From Thermoactinospora rubra (GTDB lineage Bacteria; Actinomycetota; Actinomycetes; Streptosporangiales; Streptosporangiaceae): DNA of 64,000 bases. The notes beneath the pieces were generated by a model. It searched no databases. It was not told the DNA's origin and saw only the letters and a program-made list of their open reading frames with translations. This document shows, piece after piece, positions 1 through 8,710 of the stretch. The DNA is taken from contig NZ_MSZZ01000034.1 of the NCBI RefSeq assembly GCF_002093975.1, positions 1 through 64,000 on the forward strand, read 5' to 3'. The stretch's first letter is position 1. Every line of letters starts with the position of its first letter. The translations under genes were made by a program, and so were the position numbers.

Positions 1-85
1 GCCCCGACTTGACAACACGCGGTGGGCCTTAACTACCCGGCATTGACCCTAGCCCCGCCCGGCCGCCTGGCGGGCGCGTGTTCAC

Positions 86-109
86 CCACAGCATTTTATA
101 ACCCTGTGG
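86..109. promoter_or_regulatory. Inverted repeat upstream of the arsR-type gene, candidate operator
   Basis: CCACAG (86-91) and CTGTGG (104-109) are perfect inverted arms around a 12-nt AT-rich centre, 30 bp before the ArsR start. The spacing resembles ArsR-family operators, so autoregulation is a reasonable inference. Confidence 0.45.
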
Positions 110-138
110 AAATATAACCGGTAGGCTATTTTGGTGGG

Positions 139-477
139 GTGACGCACCCGTTCGACGTCCTGGCCGACCCGGCCCGCCGGCGCATCCTGGACCTGCTGCT
201 GGTACGGCCCCGCCTGGTCGGCGAACTGACCGCCCACCTGGGCCTGAGCCAGCCGGGCACCTCCAAGCACCTGCGCGTGCTGCGCGAGGCCGGCCTGGTC
301 ACCGTCCGCAAGGACGCCCAGCGCCGCTGGTATGAGCTGCGTCCGGAGCCGCTGGCCGAGATCGACGCCTGGCTGGCCCCCTACCGGCGGCTGTGGAGCG
401 ACAGCCTGGACGCCCTGCAGGCGCACCTGGACGCCCTGCAGGCGCACCTGGACACCATGGAAGGACCACCCGGATGA
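139..477 (+). CDS. ArsR-family winged-helix transcriptional regulator
   Basis: This 112-residue protein is the usual size of a small ArsR repressor. The winged helix is clear, with a recognition segment at about residues 37-54 (SQPGTSKHLRVLREAGLV). No metal-binding Cys pair is visible, so it belongs to the non-metal ArsR group commonly paired with SRPBCC (AHSA1) genes. It starts with GTG at 139 behind a G-rich stretch. Its TGA overlaps the ATG of the next gene (ATGA), so the two are probably translated together. The C-terminus carries a duplicated heptapeptide (DALQAHL twice), which would lengthen the last helix. Regulation of the downstream gene and itself is inferred. Confidence 0.85.
   Translation: MTHPFDVLADPARRRILDLLLVRPRLVGELTAHLGLSQPGTSKHLRVLREAGLVTVRKDAQRRWYELRPEPLAEIDAWLAPYRRLWSDSLDALQAHLDALQAHLDTMEGPPG
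409..450 (+). repeat. 21-bp perfect tandem duplication inside the ArsR gene
   Basis: Two adjacent identical 21-bp units (409-429, 430-450) each encode DALQAHL. The unit is in frame and seven residues long, so it adds two heptads to the C-terminal helix; it looks like a recent slippage duplication. Confidence 0.9.
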
Positions 478-1379
478 ACCCCGACATGAGCCCCGACATG
501 AACGGCGGCGCGGACAACGGCATGAACGGCGGCATGAACGGCGGGATGGCTCAGGGGACAGGCGGCGAGGCGGGCGGCGAGATGCGCGAGGACCGCCTGA
601 CCGGCACCGCCCCCGCCCAGCTCCACATGCGCCGCCGCCTGCCCCACCCGCCGGACAAGGTCTGGCGCGCCCTCACCGAGCCCGAGCACCTGGCCGCCTG
701 GTTCCCCGCCGAGGTCGCCATCGACGGCAACCGCATCCGCTTCTCCTTCGGCCCCGACGGCGTCATCACCGACCGCGACCCGCCCCGCCTGTTCGCCTTC
801 ACCTGGGGCGAGGACCACCTGCGCTGGGAGATCCTCCCCGACGGCGAGGGCAGCGTGCTGCTGCTCACCCACACCTTCGCCGACCGCTACGGCGCCGCCA
901 GCTTCGCCTCCGGCTGGCACATCTGCCTGGCCGCCCTCAAGACCCACCTGGCGGGCCGCCCCCAGCCCACCGACCAGCCCACCAGCCAGGCCGTACCGGA
1001 CCACACCGCCCTGCATGAGCACTACGTGCACCAGTTCGGCCTGCACCGGCCCGAGACAGCCGGCGGCCTGACCCGCGTGGAACGCCAGCTCACCGCACCC
1101 GCCGACCTGGCCTGGCAAGCCTGGGGCGGCCCGCGGGCCGCCCCAGGCGAGCCGCCGCCCGCGCCCTTCACCATCCCGCCGGTCACGCCCGGCCCCGTCA
1201 CCCGTGCGGAGCCCGCCAAACTCCTGGAGTACGGCACCGCCCACGGCAGCGTCCGCTGGGAGCTGACCGAAGGCACCGGCCACGGCGCGCGCCTCATCCT
1301 CACCAGCGCCGACGGCGATCCGCAGGACTGGGCCGACCACGTCGACCGGCTCGCCACCGCCCTGGCCACCCACCGTTGA
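474..1379 (+). CDS. Two-domain SRPBCC (AHSA1-like) protein
   Basis: A 301-residue protein whose ATG overlaps the ArsR stop. Residues 1-40 are Met/Gly/Asn-rich low complexity. Residues ~50-180 form an AHSA1-type START/SRPBCC domain (KVWRALTEPEHLAAWFP, then FTWGEDHLRWEI). Residues ~195-300 look like a second, degenerate copy (ending QDWADHVDRLATAL), so it is longer than the usual single-domain ~150 residues. The family has a hydrophobic ligand cavity; the ligand here is unknown. Operon position with an ArsR repressor is typical. The true start could lie after the low-complexity tail. Confidence 0.8.
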   Translation: MNPDMSPDMNGGADNGMNGGMNGGMAQGTGGEAGGEMREDRLTGTAPAQLHMRRRLPHPPDKVWRALTEPEHLAAWFPAEVAIDGNRIRFSFGPDGVITDRDPPRLFAFTWGEDHLRWEILPDGEGSVLLLTHTFADRYGAASFASGWHICLAALKTHLAGRPQPTDQPTSQAVPDHTALHEHYVHQFGLHRPETAGGLTRVERQLTAPADLAWQAWGGPRAAPGEPPPAPFTIPPVTPGPVTRAEPAKLLEYGTAHGSVRWELTEGTGHGARLILTSADGDPQDWADHVDRLATALATHR

Positions 1380-1380
1380 C

Positions 1381-1434
1381 CCGCAGCACAGCCGGCCGGA
1401 CGTGACCCACGGCAGCCGGCCGGCTGTGCTGCGG
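1381..1434. terminator. Bidirectional hairpin terminator
   Basis: A perfect 19-bp stem (1381-1399 with 1416-1434) and a 16-nt loop fill the gap between two convergent stop codons. There is no U tract, which is usual for high-GC actinomycete terminators. Confidence 0.85.
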
Positions 1435-2466
1435 CTAGTCCAGGCCCAGCCCGGCGGCGGCCACCCGGCGGGCCAGCTGGGGCCGTACCAGCACCTCGCT
1501 GGCCTCCCCTAGCTGGTCCACACACCCCACCTCGGGCAACGCCCGCACGGCCGGGTCGGTCACCCGCGCCAGCAGCGCCTGGGCGAACCGCTCCCCGCCG
1601 ATCACCCGGAACGGCCGGTCGTGAAAGGCGCGCACCCGCCCCTGCAGCGGCTCGGTCAGTCCCAGGCGGTTGTGCCAGCCGGCCAGCAGCTCATAGGCGG
1701 CGCACAACCCGGCCTCCCGATTCGGCCAGGATCGGGCCGCGAGCGCCGCCGCCAGCGCCTCACCCAGCTCCAGCGACCCCGGCACCCGCCGCAACGCGCT
1801 GCCCAGCCACTTGGCATAGGGCGGATAGCGGCGGCGCATCAGCAACGCCAGCCGCATCGCCTCTCGCACCAGCCGCGCCGTCACCACCGCCGAGCCCAGC
1901 TCATCGCCCACCTCGGCGCACCGGCCCGGAAACGATTCCTCCGCCGCCAGCCGCCGCCACTGGCAGGCCAGCACATACCGCCACACATCAGCCGGATACC
2001 AGCGCAACGCCGCCCGCACCGCCTCCAGCTCCCCCAGCCCGTCGTGGAACACCTCGCCCGCGGTCACCTCCGCCAGCCGCTGCCAGGGAACCGCCAGCCA
2101 GTCCGCCACCCCCACCCCCTCGCGCGGGTCGAACCCCAGCACCCCGCTCAGCCACGGCCCCAGCTCACTCACCGTCGCCCCCGGGCCCAGCACCCCGCGA
2201 TAGGCGAACACCGTCCGATACCCGCCAAAGCGCTCCGGCAGCTCAGCCGCCACCCGCCCCCGCACCCGCTCGGCCGCGCCCGGCTCGACGAACACCAGCA
2301 CCCGCGGCCCCCAGTCGTGATCCACCGACCGCGCGGTGTCGAAGGCCAGCACCTCCGACCCCGGCCCGATCAACGCCGCGCTGTGCCGTACATCCCGCAA
2401 CAGCGGCGCCACCACCTGGGCGTAGAAGGCCCGCGACAGCTCCAGCCCGGGCACGAATCCGCTCAT
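1435..2466 (-). CDS. DUF4037 domain protein
   Basis: A 343-residue protein opening with FVPGLELSRAFY, the conserved start of DUF4037 proteins, whose N-terminal part resembles a nucleotidyltransferase fold. The family has no established function. I placed the start at the ATG at 2466 because it leaves this motif next to the N-terminus; an in-frame ATG at 2505 is possible. The gene stands alone, convergent with the SRPBCC gene across a strong hairpin. The 234 bp upstream (2467-2700) contain no gene I can support. Confidence 0.75.
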   Translation of the reverse strand: MSGFVPGLELSRAFYAQVVAPLLRDVRHSAALIGPGSEVLAFDTARSVDHDWGPRVLVFVEPGAAERVRGRVAAELPERFGGYRTVFAYRGVLGPGATVSELGPWLSGVLGFDPREGVGVADWLAVPWQRLAEVTAGEVFHDGLGELEAVRAALRWYPADVWRYVLACQWRRLAAEESFPGRCAEVGDELGSAVVTARLVREAMRLALLMRRRYPPYAKWLGSALRRVPGSLELGEALAAALAARSWPNREAGLCAAYELLAGWHNRLGLTEPLQGRVRAFHDRPFRVIGGERFAQALLARVTDPAVRALPEVGCVDQLGEASEVLVRPQLARRVAAAGLGLD

Positions 2467-2700
2467 CACCCCGTCAACTGTGCCTGACAGAATCGAGGGA
2501 TTCATCCGATTTAGCGCCCACCCACTGTCACCTCCGCGCCGCCCCTCACATGACCCGCCAACGTGACGGCAAGACGATAGGACAAGGAGGGGGAGAATGT
2601 CCCCGGTGGGCGACGCGCCGGCCAGGCAAAGGGGTTCCAGACGTCGGCGCGCACGCGGCACACCCGCACCGGAGAAACGGCCACAGGCACAGCGAGCCCG

Positions 2701-3450
2701 TCAGGCGGCCAGGGCGGCGGCCGCGATCCGGCGCCGCGTAAACCCCAGCCGCCCATACACCCGCAAAGCCGCCGCATTGTCGTCATCGACCATCAGCGCC
2801 GCCCGCCCATAGCGGGCCACCAGCTCACCCGCCACCCACCGGCACACCCGCTCGGCCAGCCCGCGCCCCCGATACGCCGCCACGGTCGCCACCCCCGCCA
2901 CCAGCCCCACCGACGGCGCGCTCCACGCCTCGGCCGCCACCGAGGCCAGCTCGCCGCCCACCCGCACACCGGCCCAGCGCGCCACCCCCGCCATCCCCGG
3001 CACCGCATACGACTGCGGCGCATGCCGGGCCAGCAGCGCGGCCACCTCCCCTTCCGCCTGCGGCGGCAGCCACCCCACCCCGCCGGTCGCCCCGCCAGCC
3101 GGCGCCCGCGCCAGGCTCATCCACGAAAACGCCCCCGCCACCACCAGGCCCGCCACCTTCGAGGCCACCGCGGCGACCAGATCGGCCTCCCCCAGCGGCC
3201 GAAACGACGGCCCCAGCTCGCCCAGCGCGTGCTCCACCAGCCGCGCCGCACCCGCCGCATCGCCCCACACCGCCATCCGGTCCCGCCGCGCCAACCCCGG
3301 GCAGGCCGCCACCACAGCATCCCCCGCATCCCCCGCATCCCCGCACGCCCACACCCGGCCGCGCGACAGGTCCTGCGCCGCCCACATCACCAGGTCGTCA
3401 TCCCCGCACGCGGCCGCCACCTGCGCCAGGGTGCGCAACCGGCGGATCAC
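2701..3450 (-). CDS. GNAT-family N-acetyltransferase
   Basis: A 249-residue protein. The C-terminal half carries the GNAT acetyl-CoA pocket: VAGVATVAAYRGRGLAERVC matches motif A (R/Q-x-x-G-x-G/A), followed by a strand and NAAALRVYGRLGF, the usual motif B. The N-terminal ~120 residues are less conserved. The substrate cannot be told. Its GTG start at 3450 overlaps the purB stop codon (GTGA), so it is probably translated by ribosomes finishing purB. A purine link is not indicated by the sequence itself. Confidence 0.8.
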   Translation of the reverse strand: MIRRLRTLAQVAAACGDDDLVMWAAQDLSRGRVWACGDAGDAGDAVVAACPGLARRDRMAVWGDAAGAARLVEHALGELGPSFRPLGEADLVAAVASKVAGLVVAGAFSWMSLARAPAGGATGGVGWLPPQAEGEVAALLARHAPQSYAVPGMAGVARWAGVRVGGELASVAAEAWSAPSVGLVAGVATVAAYRGRGLAERVCRWVAGELVARYGRAALMVDDDNAAALRVYGRLGFTRRRIAAAALAA

Positions 3451-4871
3451 AAGATGGCGCCGGGCCGGTAGGCCGCCGCCTCCGGATGGGCCGCCACCAC
3501 CTCGCCCACCCGCCGCGAGACCGCCTCCACCTGGTCGGAGGCCGCCCCCGTGAACGACACCCGATCCGCCAGCAGCCCCTCCAAAGCCGCCCGGTCCAGC
3601 GGGAACCGCTCATCGCCCGCCAGCCGCTCCACCAGCGTGTTGGCCGCCCCCCGCTGCCGCATCGCCAGCGCCGCCGCCACCGCATGCTCCTTGATCAGCT
3701 CGTGCGCCCGCTCGCGGCCCATCCCCGCCCGCACCGCCGCCATCAGCATCTTCGTCGTCGCCAGGAACGGCAGATAGCGGTCCAGCTCCGCCGCGATCAC
3801 CGCCGGGAACGCGCCGAACTCATCCAGCACCGTCAGCATCGTCTCCACCAGCCCGTCGAAGGCGAAGAACGCATCCGGCAACGCCACCCGCCGCACCACG
3901 CTGCAGGAGACATCCCCCTCATTCCACTGGCCTCCCGCCAGCTCCCCGGCCATGGAGGCATAGCCGCGCAGCACCACCATCAGCCCGTTGACCCGCTCAC
4001 ACGAGCGGGTGTTCATCTTGTGCGGCATCGCCGAGGACCCCACCTGCCCCTGTGCGAACCCCTCGGTCACCAGCTCATGCCCCGCCATCAGCCGGATCGT
4101 CACCGCCAGCGACGACGGCGCCGCCGCCAACTGCACCAGCGCCGAGACCACCTCATAGTCCAGCGACCGCGGATACACCTGCCCCACGCTGGTCAGCCGC
4201 CGCGCGAACCCCAGATGCGCCGCCACCCGATCCTCCAGCTCGGCCAGCTTGGCACGATCCCCGCCCAGCAGATCCAGCATGTCCTGCGCGGTGCCCACCG
4301 GCCCTTTGAGACCCCGCAGCGGATAACGCGCCAGCAGCTCCTCCAACCGGCCGAAGGCCACCAGCAGCTCATCGGCCGCCGTGGCAAACCGCTTGCCCAG
4401 CGTGGTGGCCTGCGCCGCCACATTGTGCGAACGGCCCGCCACCACGCTCGCCTCATGCTCCTGCGCCAGCGACGCCAGCCGCCCCAGCAGCGCCACCACC
4501 CGGTCACGCACCAGCAGCAGGCTGTCGCGGATCTGCAGCTGCTCGACGTTCTCGGTCAGATCGCGCGAGGTCATGCCCTTGTGCACATGCTCATGCCCCG
4601 CCAGGGCGTTGAACTCCTCGATGCGGGCCTTCACATCGTGCCTGCTCACCCGCTCCCGCTCGGCGATGGAGGCCAGATCGACCTGCTCGACCACCTTCTC
4701 GTAGTCGGCCAGCACCCCCTCGGGCACCGCCACCCCCAGCTCGGCCTGCGCCCGCAGCACCGCCAGCCACAGCCGCCGCTCGGCGACCACCTTGGCTTCG
4801 GGAGACCAGATACGGGCCAGCTCCGGCGAGGCATAGCGGGCGGCCAGGACGTTGGGGATAAGCGGCTTCAC
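3447..4871 (-). CDS. purB: Adenylosuccinate lyase
   Basis: Cytoplasmic enzyme that splits SAICAR to AICAR and adenylosuccinate to AMP, releasing fumarate, in purine synthesis. The 474-residue protein has the fumarase/aspartase superfamily signature SSAMPHKMN at about residues 279-287 and the typical N-terminus KPLIPNVLAARYASPEL. I chose the GTG at 4871, which has TGGGG upstream and matches actinobacterial PurB starts; a start at 4910 would add an unconserved tail. It lies 80 bp after the RND exporter gene but is separated from it by a perfect hairpin, so it is likely transcribed on its own. Confidence 0.95.
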   Translation of the reverse strand: MKPLIPNVLAARYASPELARIWSPEAKVVAERRLWLAVLRAQAELGVAVPEGVLADYEKVVEQVDLASIAERERVSRHDVKARIEEFNALAGHEHVHKGMTSRDLTENVEQLQIRDSLLLVRDRVVALLGRLASLAQEHEASVVAGRSHNVAAQATTLGKRFATAADELLVAFGRLEELLARYPLRGLKGPVGTAQDMLDLLGGDRAKLAELEDRVAAHLGFARRLTSVGQVYPRSLDYEVVSALVQLAAAPSSLAVTIRLMAGHELVTEGFAQGQVGSSAMPHKMNTRSCERVNGLMVVLRGYASMAGELAGGQWNEGDVSCSVVRRVALPDAFFAFDGLVETMLTVLDEFGAFPAVIAAELDRYLPFLATTKMLMAAVRAGMGRERAHELIKEHAVAAALAMRQRGAANTLVERLAGDERFPLDRAALEGLLADRVSFTGAASDQVEAVSRRVGEVVAAHPEAAAYRPGAIL

Positions 4872-4912
4872 GTTGCCCCAGCCTATCGCCGCCACCCGCC
4901 CACAACCCATCA

Positions 4913-4937
4913 GGGGGTACGGCCCCGCCGTACCCCC
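4913..4937. terminator. Hairpin between the RND gene and purB
   Basis: GGGGGTACGGC and GCCGTACCCCC form a perfect 11-bp stem with a CCC loop. It lies just after the RND stop codon and 42 bp before the purB start, so it probably ends the RND transcript. Confidence 0.75.
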
Positions 4938-4951
4938 GGCCTACCCCGCGC

Positions 4952-7900
4952 TCACCCGACCGGCTGCAACTCCCCGGCCGGCGCCTGCCGCCGCGGCCCG
5001 CCCCGCCGCGGCCCGCCCCGCCGCAGCCGCTCCTTGGCCCGCTCCACCAGAACGTAGAGCGTCGGCACCAGCACCAGCGTCAGCAGCGTCGAGGACACCA
5101 GCCCCCCGATCACCACGATCGCCAGCGGCCGGGAGATGAACCCGCCCGACCCGGTCACCCCCAACGCCATCGGCGTCAGCGCGCAGATCGTCGCCACCGC
5201 CGTCATCAGGATCGGCCGCAACCGGCGCCGGCCACCCTCCACCACGGCCTCGACGATCCCCATGCCCTGCGCCCGATACTGGTTGACCAGATCGATCAGC
5301 ACGATCGCGTTGGTCACCACGATGCCGATCAGCATCAGCATGCCGATCAACGCCGGCACCCCCAACGGCGTGCCGGTCGCCACCAGCAGCCCCACCGCCC
5401 CCGTCGCCGCGAACGGCACCGACACCAGCAAGATCAGCGGCTGCACCAGGCTGCGGAACGTCGCCACCATGATCAAAAACACGATCGCGATCGCCGCCAG
5501 CATCGCCATCCCCAAATCGGCGAACGCCTCCGCCTGATCGGCCGACACCCCGCCCATCTCATACTCCACCCCGAGCGCGTCCAGCTTGGCCGTCAGCTCC
5601 CGGCTCACCGCACCCAGATCACTGCCCACCACCTTGGCCGACACCGTCGCCGACCGCTCCCCGTCGATCCGCGTGATCTGCGCAGGCCCCGCCACCTGCT
5701 CCACCTCGGCCACCGACGACAACCGCACCAGCCCCGACGAGGTGGCCAGCTGCAGCCGCTCCAGCGCCTCCACATCCCCAGGCGCCTCACCGACCCGCAA
5801 CACCACCCGGCTGGCACGCCCCTCCAACGTCAGCTCACCCAACGGCGCCCCACGGAACGCCTGCGCCACCAACTGCCCGATCTGCGCCTCCGACAGCCCC
5901 CGCGCCGCCGCCTTCTCCCGGTCCACCCGCACCACCACCCGCGGCGCGCTGTTTTCCAGGTTGGAGGTCACATCCCGCAGCCCCGGCAGCTCCTTCATCG
6001 CCGCCGCCACCGCATCGGCCGACGCCTGCAGATCCGCACCCCGCACGATCACCTGCACCTGATCGCTCGCCAGCCCGCCACCCCCGCCGCCGGCGGCGCC
6101 GACCGTGACCTCCCCCACACCGGCCAGGCCCGCGACCCGCCGCCGCAGCCGCTCCTCCAGCGCCGGCGTGTCGGTCCCCTCCGCCACGGTGATCGAATAG
6201 GTGACCCGGTCCGCCGAACCGCCCACCCCGCCCATCATCTGATTGCCGCCGCCCACCGTCACCTGATAGGACGCCACCCCCTCCAGATCGGCCAGCTCGG
6301 CCTCCACCTTCTTGGCCGCCGCATCGGAGGTGGCCAGATCCGTGCCCGCCGGCATCCGCTGCGTCATCGTGATCGTGTCCTGCCCCGAGGAGTCCAAAAA
6401 GTTGGTCTCCAACCGGCCCGCCAGGCCCATCGTCACCACGAAGACCACCAGCCCCGCCGCCAGCGTCACCAGCCGCCGCCGCGTCGCGAACCGCAACACC
6501 GGCACATACGCCCGCTGCAACGGGCTGCGCAGCTCCCGCTCCTGCACCGCCCGCGCCTGCTCCGGCGACAGCGGCGAAGCCTTCAAAAACCACAACGCCA
6601 GCACCGGGATCACCGTCAGCGACACCACCAGCGAAGCCAGCAACGCCACCGTCACCGTGATCGCGAACGGCGCGAACAGCTCACCCACCATGCCGCCCAC
6701 GAACGCGATCGGCGCGAACACCGCCACCGTCGTCAGCGTCGAGGCCGTCACCGCCCCCGCCACCTCACGCACCGCCGCGACGATCGCCTCACGCTTGGCC
6801 TCGCCGTACCCCAGATGCCGCTTGATGTTCTCCAGCACCACGATCGAGTCGTCCACCACCCGGCCCACCGCGATCGTCAGCGCCCCCAGCGTCAGCATGT
6901 TCAGCGAGTAGTCACCCGCCCACAACGCGATCAACGCGATCACCACCGACAGCGGAATCGACACCGCCGTCACCAGCGTCGAACGCACCGACAACAAGAA
7001 CACCAAGATCACCAAAACGGCGAACGCCAGCCCCAGCAACCCCTCGGTCGTCAGATCCTCAATCGACCGCTCCACATACGGCGCCTGATCGAACACCACA
7101 CTCACCGCCGTGTCCGACGAATCCCCCAGCGCCCGCGTGAACTCCGAAAGCTTCCCCCGTACGGCATGCGAAATGCTCACCGCGTTCCCGTCCGGCGCCA
7201 TCGTGATCGACACACCCAGGCTCGGCTTGCCGTCCGTCCGCGTCACCGTCGTCGCCTCGGCCAACCCCTGCTCGACCGTGGCCACATCACCCAGCCTCAC
7301 CGGCTTGAGCTGCTGCCCCTGCGGAAGCCGACCCTGCTGCTGCCCCGAAGACGGCGGAACCTGAACCTGCCGCTGCGGCTGAACGGGCGTCAAAAACAGC
7401 CCCCTCAACTCCTCCAGCGAATCGACCCGCTCACCCACCTGCACCGTCAACGACCGGCCATCCTGCGCCAACGCCCCCGCCGGCACCGGCGTGCCATTGG
7501 CCCGCAACACCTCCGCGACCTGCGCCGGCGACACCCCCGCCAGCGCCATCCTCCCCAGATCCGGCCGGATCACCACCGTCTCATCCCGCACCCCGGTGAC
7601 CGCGACCTCCCGCACCCCCTCGATGCCCCGCAGCTCCGGCAACACGATCCGCCGCAGCTTCTCGGCCATCGCCCGCGGATCACCCCCATCCCCCACCGCC
7701 AGCACCATCACCGGAATGTCATCGGTGTTGCCCGCCACCACCTGAGGCTCCACCGCCTCCGGCAAGGTCGCCCGCGAGATCGCCTGCTGCATCCGGCTCA
7801 CCGACGCCTCGATGTCGGTGCCGTAAGCGAAGGCCAGCTGAACCTGCGAGACCCCCTCCCGCGAGGCCGACCGCACCTCCTCCACACCCTCAAGCCCCTT

Positions 7901-8116
7901 GAGCGCATCCTCGATCGGCTCGGTGACCTGCTCCTCCACGATCTCCGGCGACGCCCCCGGATACGCCGCCACCACGAACGCGCCCGGAAACGCCAGCGAC
8001 GGAAACAACTGCTGCTTCAACTGCGGGATCGCGAACACACCGAAAGCGCTGAGCACCAGCGCGATCAACACCACCAGGCTGCGGTTCGCCAGACTCAGAC
8101 GGGCCAGGGCAGTCAT
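4952..8116 (-). CDS. RND-family efflux transporter, AcrB/SwrC-like
   Basis: A 1054-residue inner-membrane proton antiporter of the HAE/AcrB type, with an N-terminal membrane segment (residues ~13-32), large extracytoplasmic domains and two groups of membrane helices. The proton-relay Asp pair is present (VGRVVDDSIVVLENI, D422 and D423). The length matches AcrB (~1050). No membrane-fusion or outer-membrane partner is encoded nearby, as with SwrC of Bacillus. It is divergent from a MarR gene; a perfect inverted repeat lies between them, so repression by that MarR is likely. The substrate is unknown. Confidence 0.9.
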   Translation of the reverse strand: MTALARLSLANRSLVVLIALVLSAFGVFAIPQLKQQLFPSLAFPGAFVVAAYPGASPEIVEEQVTEPIEDALKGLEGVEEVRSASREGVSQVQLAFAYGTDIEASVSRMQQAISRATLPEAVEPQVVAGNTDDIPVMVLAVGDGGDPRAMAEKLRRIVLPELRGIEGVREVAVTGVRDETVVIRPDLGRMALAGVSPAQVAEVLRANGTPVPAGALAQDGRSLTVQVGERVDSLEELRGLFLTPVQPQRQVQVPPSSGQQQGRLPQGQQLKPVRLGDVATVEQGLAEATTVTRTDGKPSLGVSITMAPDGNAVSISHAVRGKLSEFTRALGDSSDTAVSVVFDQAPYVERSIEDLTTEGLLGLAFAVLVILVFLLSVRSTLVTAVSIPLSVVIALIALWAGDYSLNMLTLGALTIAVGRVVDDSIVVLENIKRHLGYGEAKREAIVAAVREVAGAVTASTLTTVAVFAPIAFVGGMVGELFAPFAITVTVALLASLVVSLTVIPVLALWFLKASPLSPEQARAVQERELRSPLQRAYVPVLRFATRRRLVTLAAGLVVFVVTMGLAGRLETNFLDSSGQDTITMTQRMPAGTDLATSDAAAKKVEAELADLEGVASYQVTVGGGNQMMGGVGGSADRVTYSITVAEGTDTPALEERLRRRVAGLAGVGEVTVGAAGGGGGGLASDQVQVIVRGADLQASADAVAAAMKELPGLRDVTSNLENSAPRVVVRVDREKAAARGLSEAQIGQLVAQAFRGAPLGELTLEGRASRVVLRVGEAPGDVEALERLQLATSSGLVRLSSVAEVEQVAGPAQITRIDGERSATVSAKVVGSDLGAVSRELTAKLDALGVEYEMGGVSADQAEAFADLGMAMLAAIAIVFLIMVATFRSLVQPLILLVSVPFAATGAVGLLVATGTPLGVPALIGMLMLIGIVVTNAIVLIDLVNQYRAQGMGIVEAVVEGGRRRLRPILMTAVATICALTPMALGVTGSGGFISRPLAIVVIGGLVSSTLLTLVLVPTLYVLVERAKERLRRGGPRRGGPRRQAPAGELQPVG

Positions 8117-8133
8117 GCGCCCCAGGCTAACAC

Positions 8134-8148
8134 TTCGCCTTGGGCGAA
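8134..8148. promoter_or_regulatory. Candidate MarR operator
   Basis: TTCGCC (8134-8139), spacer TTG, GGCGAA (8143-8148): a perfect inverted repeat between the divergent RND and MarR genes, 17 bp from the RND start codon. Confidence 0.6.
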
Positions 8149-8196
8149 TATTTAACGCCGCTGAACGTTCCTGATAACCTTCTCAGGAAACAAGGG

Positions 8197-8640
8197 GTGA
8201 GGGTGACCGACGAACGCGACGAACTGATCAAACGCATCAGCGAAACCCAACGCCACCTCAACCGCCTGTTCCTCCAGCACCGCTCCCCCCTGTTCACCAG
8301 CAACCTCACCGTGCGCCAGCTGCACGTCGTCATCATGCTCGCCGAGTACGGCACCGCCTCCGGCCAAGACCTCGCCCAACGCCTCGGCGTCAGCCTCGGC
8401 ACCGTCACCGGCATCGTCGACAGGCTCATCGCCCACAACCTCGTCAACCGCTACGAAGACCCACGCGACCGGCGCGTACGCCGCATCGAGCTCACCGACA
8501 CCGGCCGCGCCCTCGTCCGGGAGATCACCGACGCCGGCCTGGCCCGCTACCGGCAGATCATGCAGCGCCTCGACCTCGAGACGCTGCGCGCCCTCGACCA
8601 CGTCACCACGAAGATCCGCGAGATCGCCGAAGACCTGTGA
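8197..8640 (+). CDS. MarR-family transcriptional regulator
   Basis: About 147 residues, standard MarR length, with the winged helix NLTVRQLHVVIMLAEYG ... SGQDLAQRLGVSLGTVTGIV and the wing motif EDPRDRRVRRIELT. GTG codons at 8197 and 8203 are both possible, each with purine-rich sequence upstream (AGGAA, AAGGGG); a start at 8140 would put the operator inside the coding region. It is divergent from the RND exporter, the usual arrangement for a ligand-released repressor of an efflux gene. The ligand is unknown. Confidence 0.88.
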   Translation: MRVTDERDELIKRISETQRHLNRLFLQHRSPLFTSNLTVRQLHVVIMLAEYGTASGQDLAQRLGVSLGTVTGIVDRLIAHNLVNRYEDPRDRRVRRIELTDTGRALVREITDAGLARYRQIMQRLDLETLRALDHVTTKIREIAEDL

Positions 8641-8695
8641 CCTCGTTGCTAAAGGGTTTACGAGAGTGAGTCTGAGTGTTCTCCTATCCCCTTGG

Positions 8696-8710
8696 CTTTA
8701 CATTGTAGAT
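8696..8710 (-). repeat. Copy 1 of a 15-bp word, CTTTACAWWGTAGAT
   Basis: Reads ATCTACAATGTAAAG on the minus strand. Its internal TAA is the stop codon of the HelD-like gene. Copies 2-4 are at 15256, 22242 and 27076, all in the same orientation. Confidence 0.75.

Noticed and set aside
1-138. A promoter built on TTGACA at 9-14
   Set aside because: No acceptable -10 hexamer lies 16-18 bases downstream, and the position far from the ArsR start is unclear.
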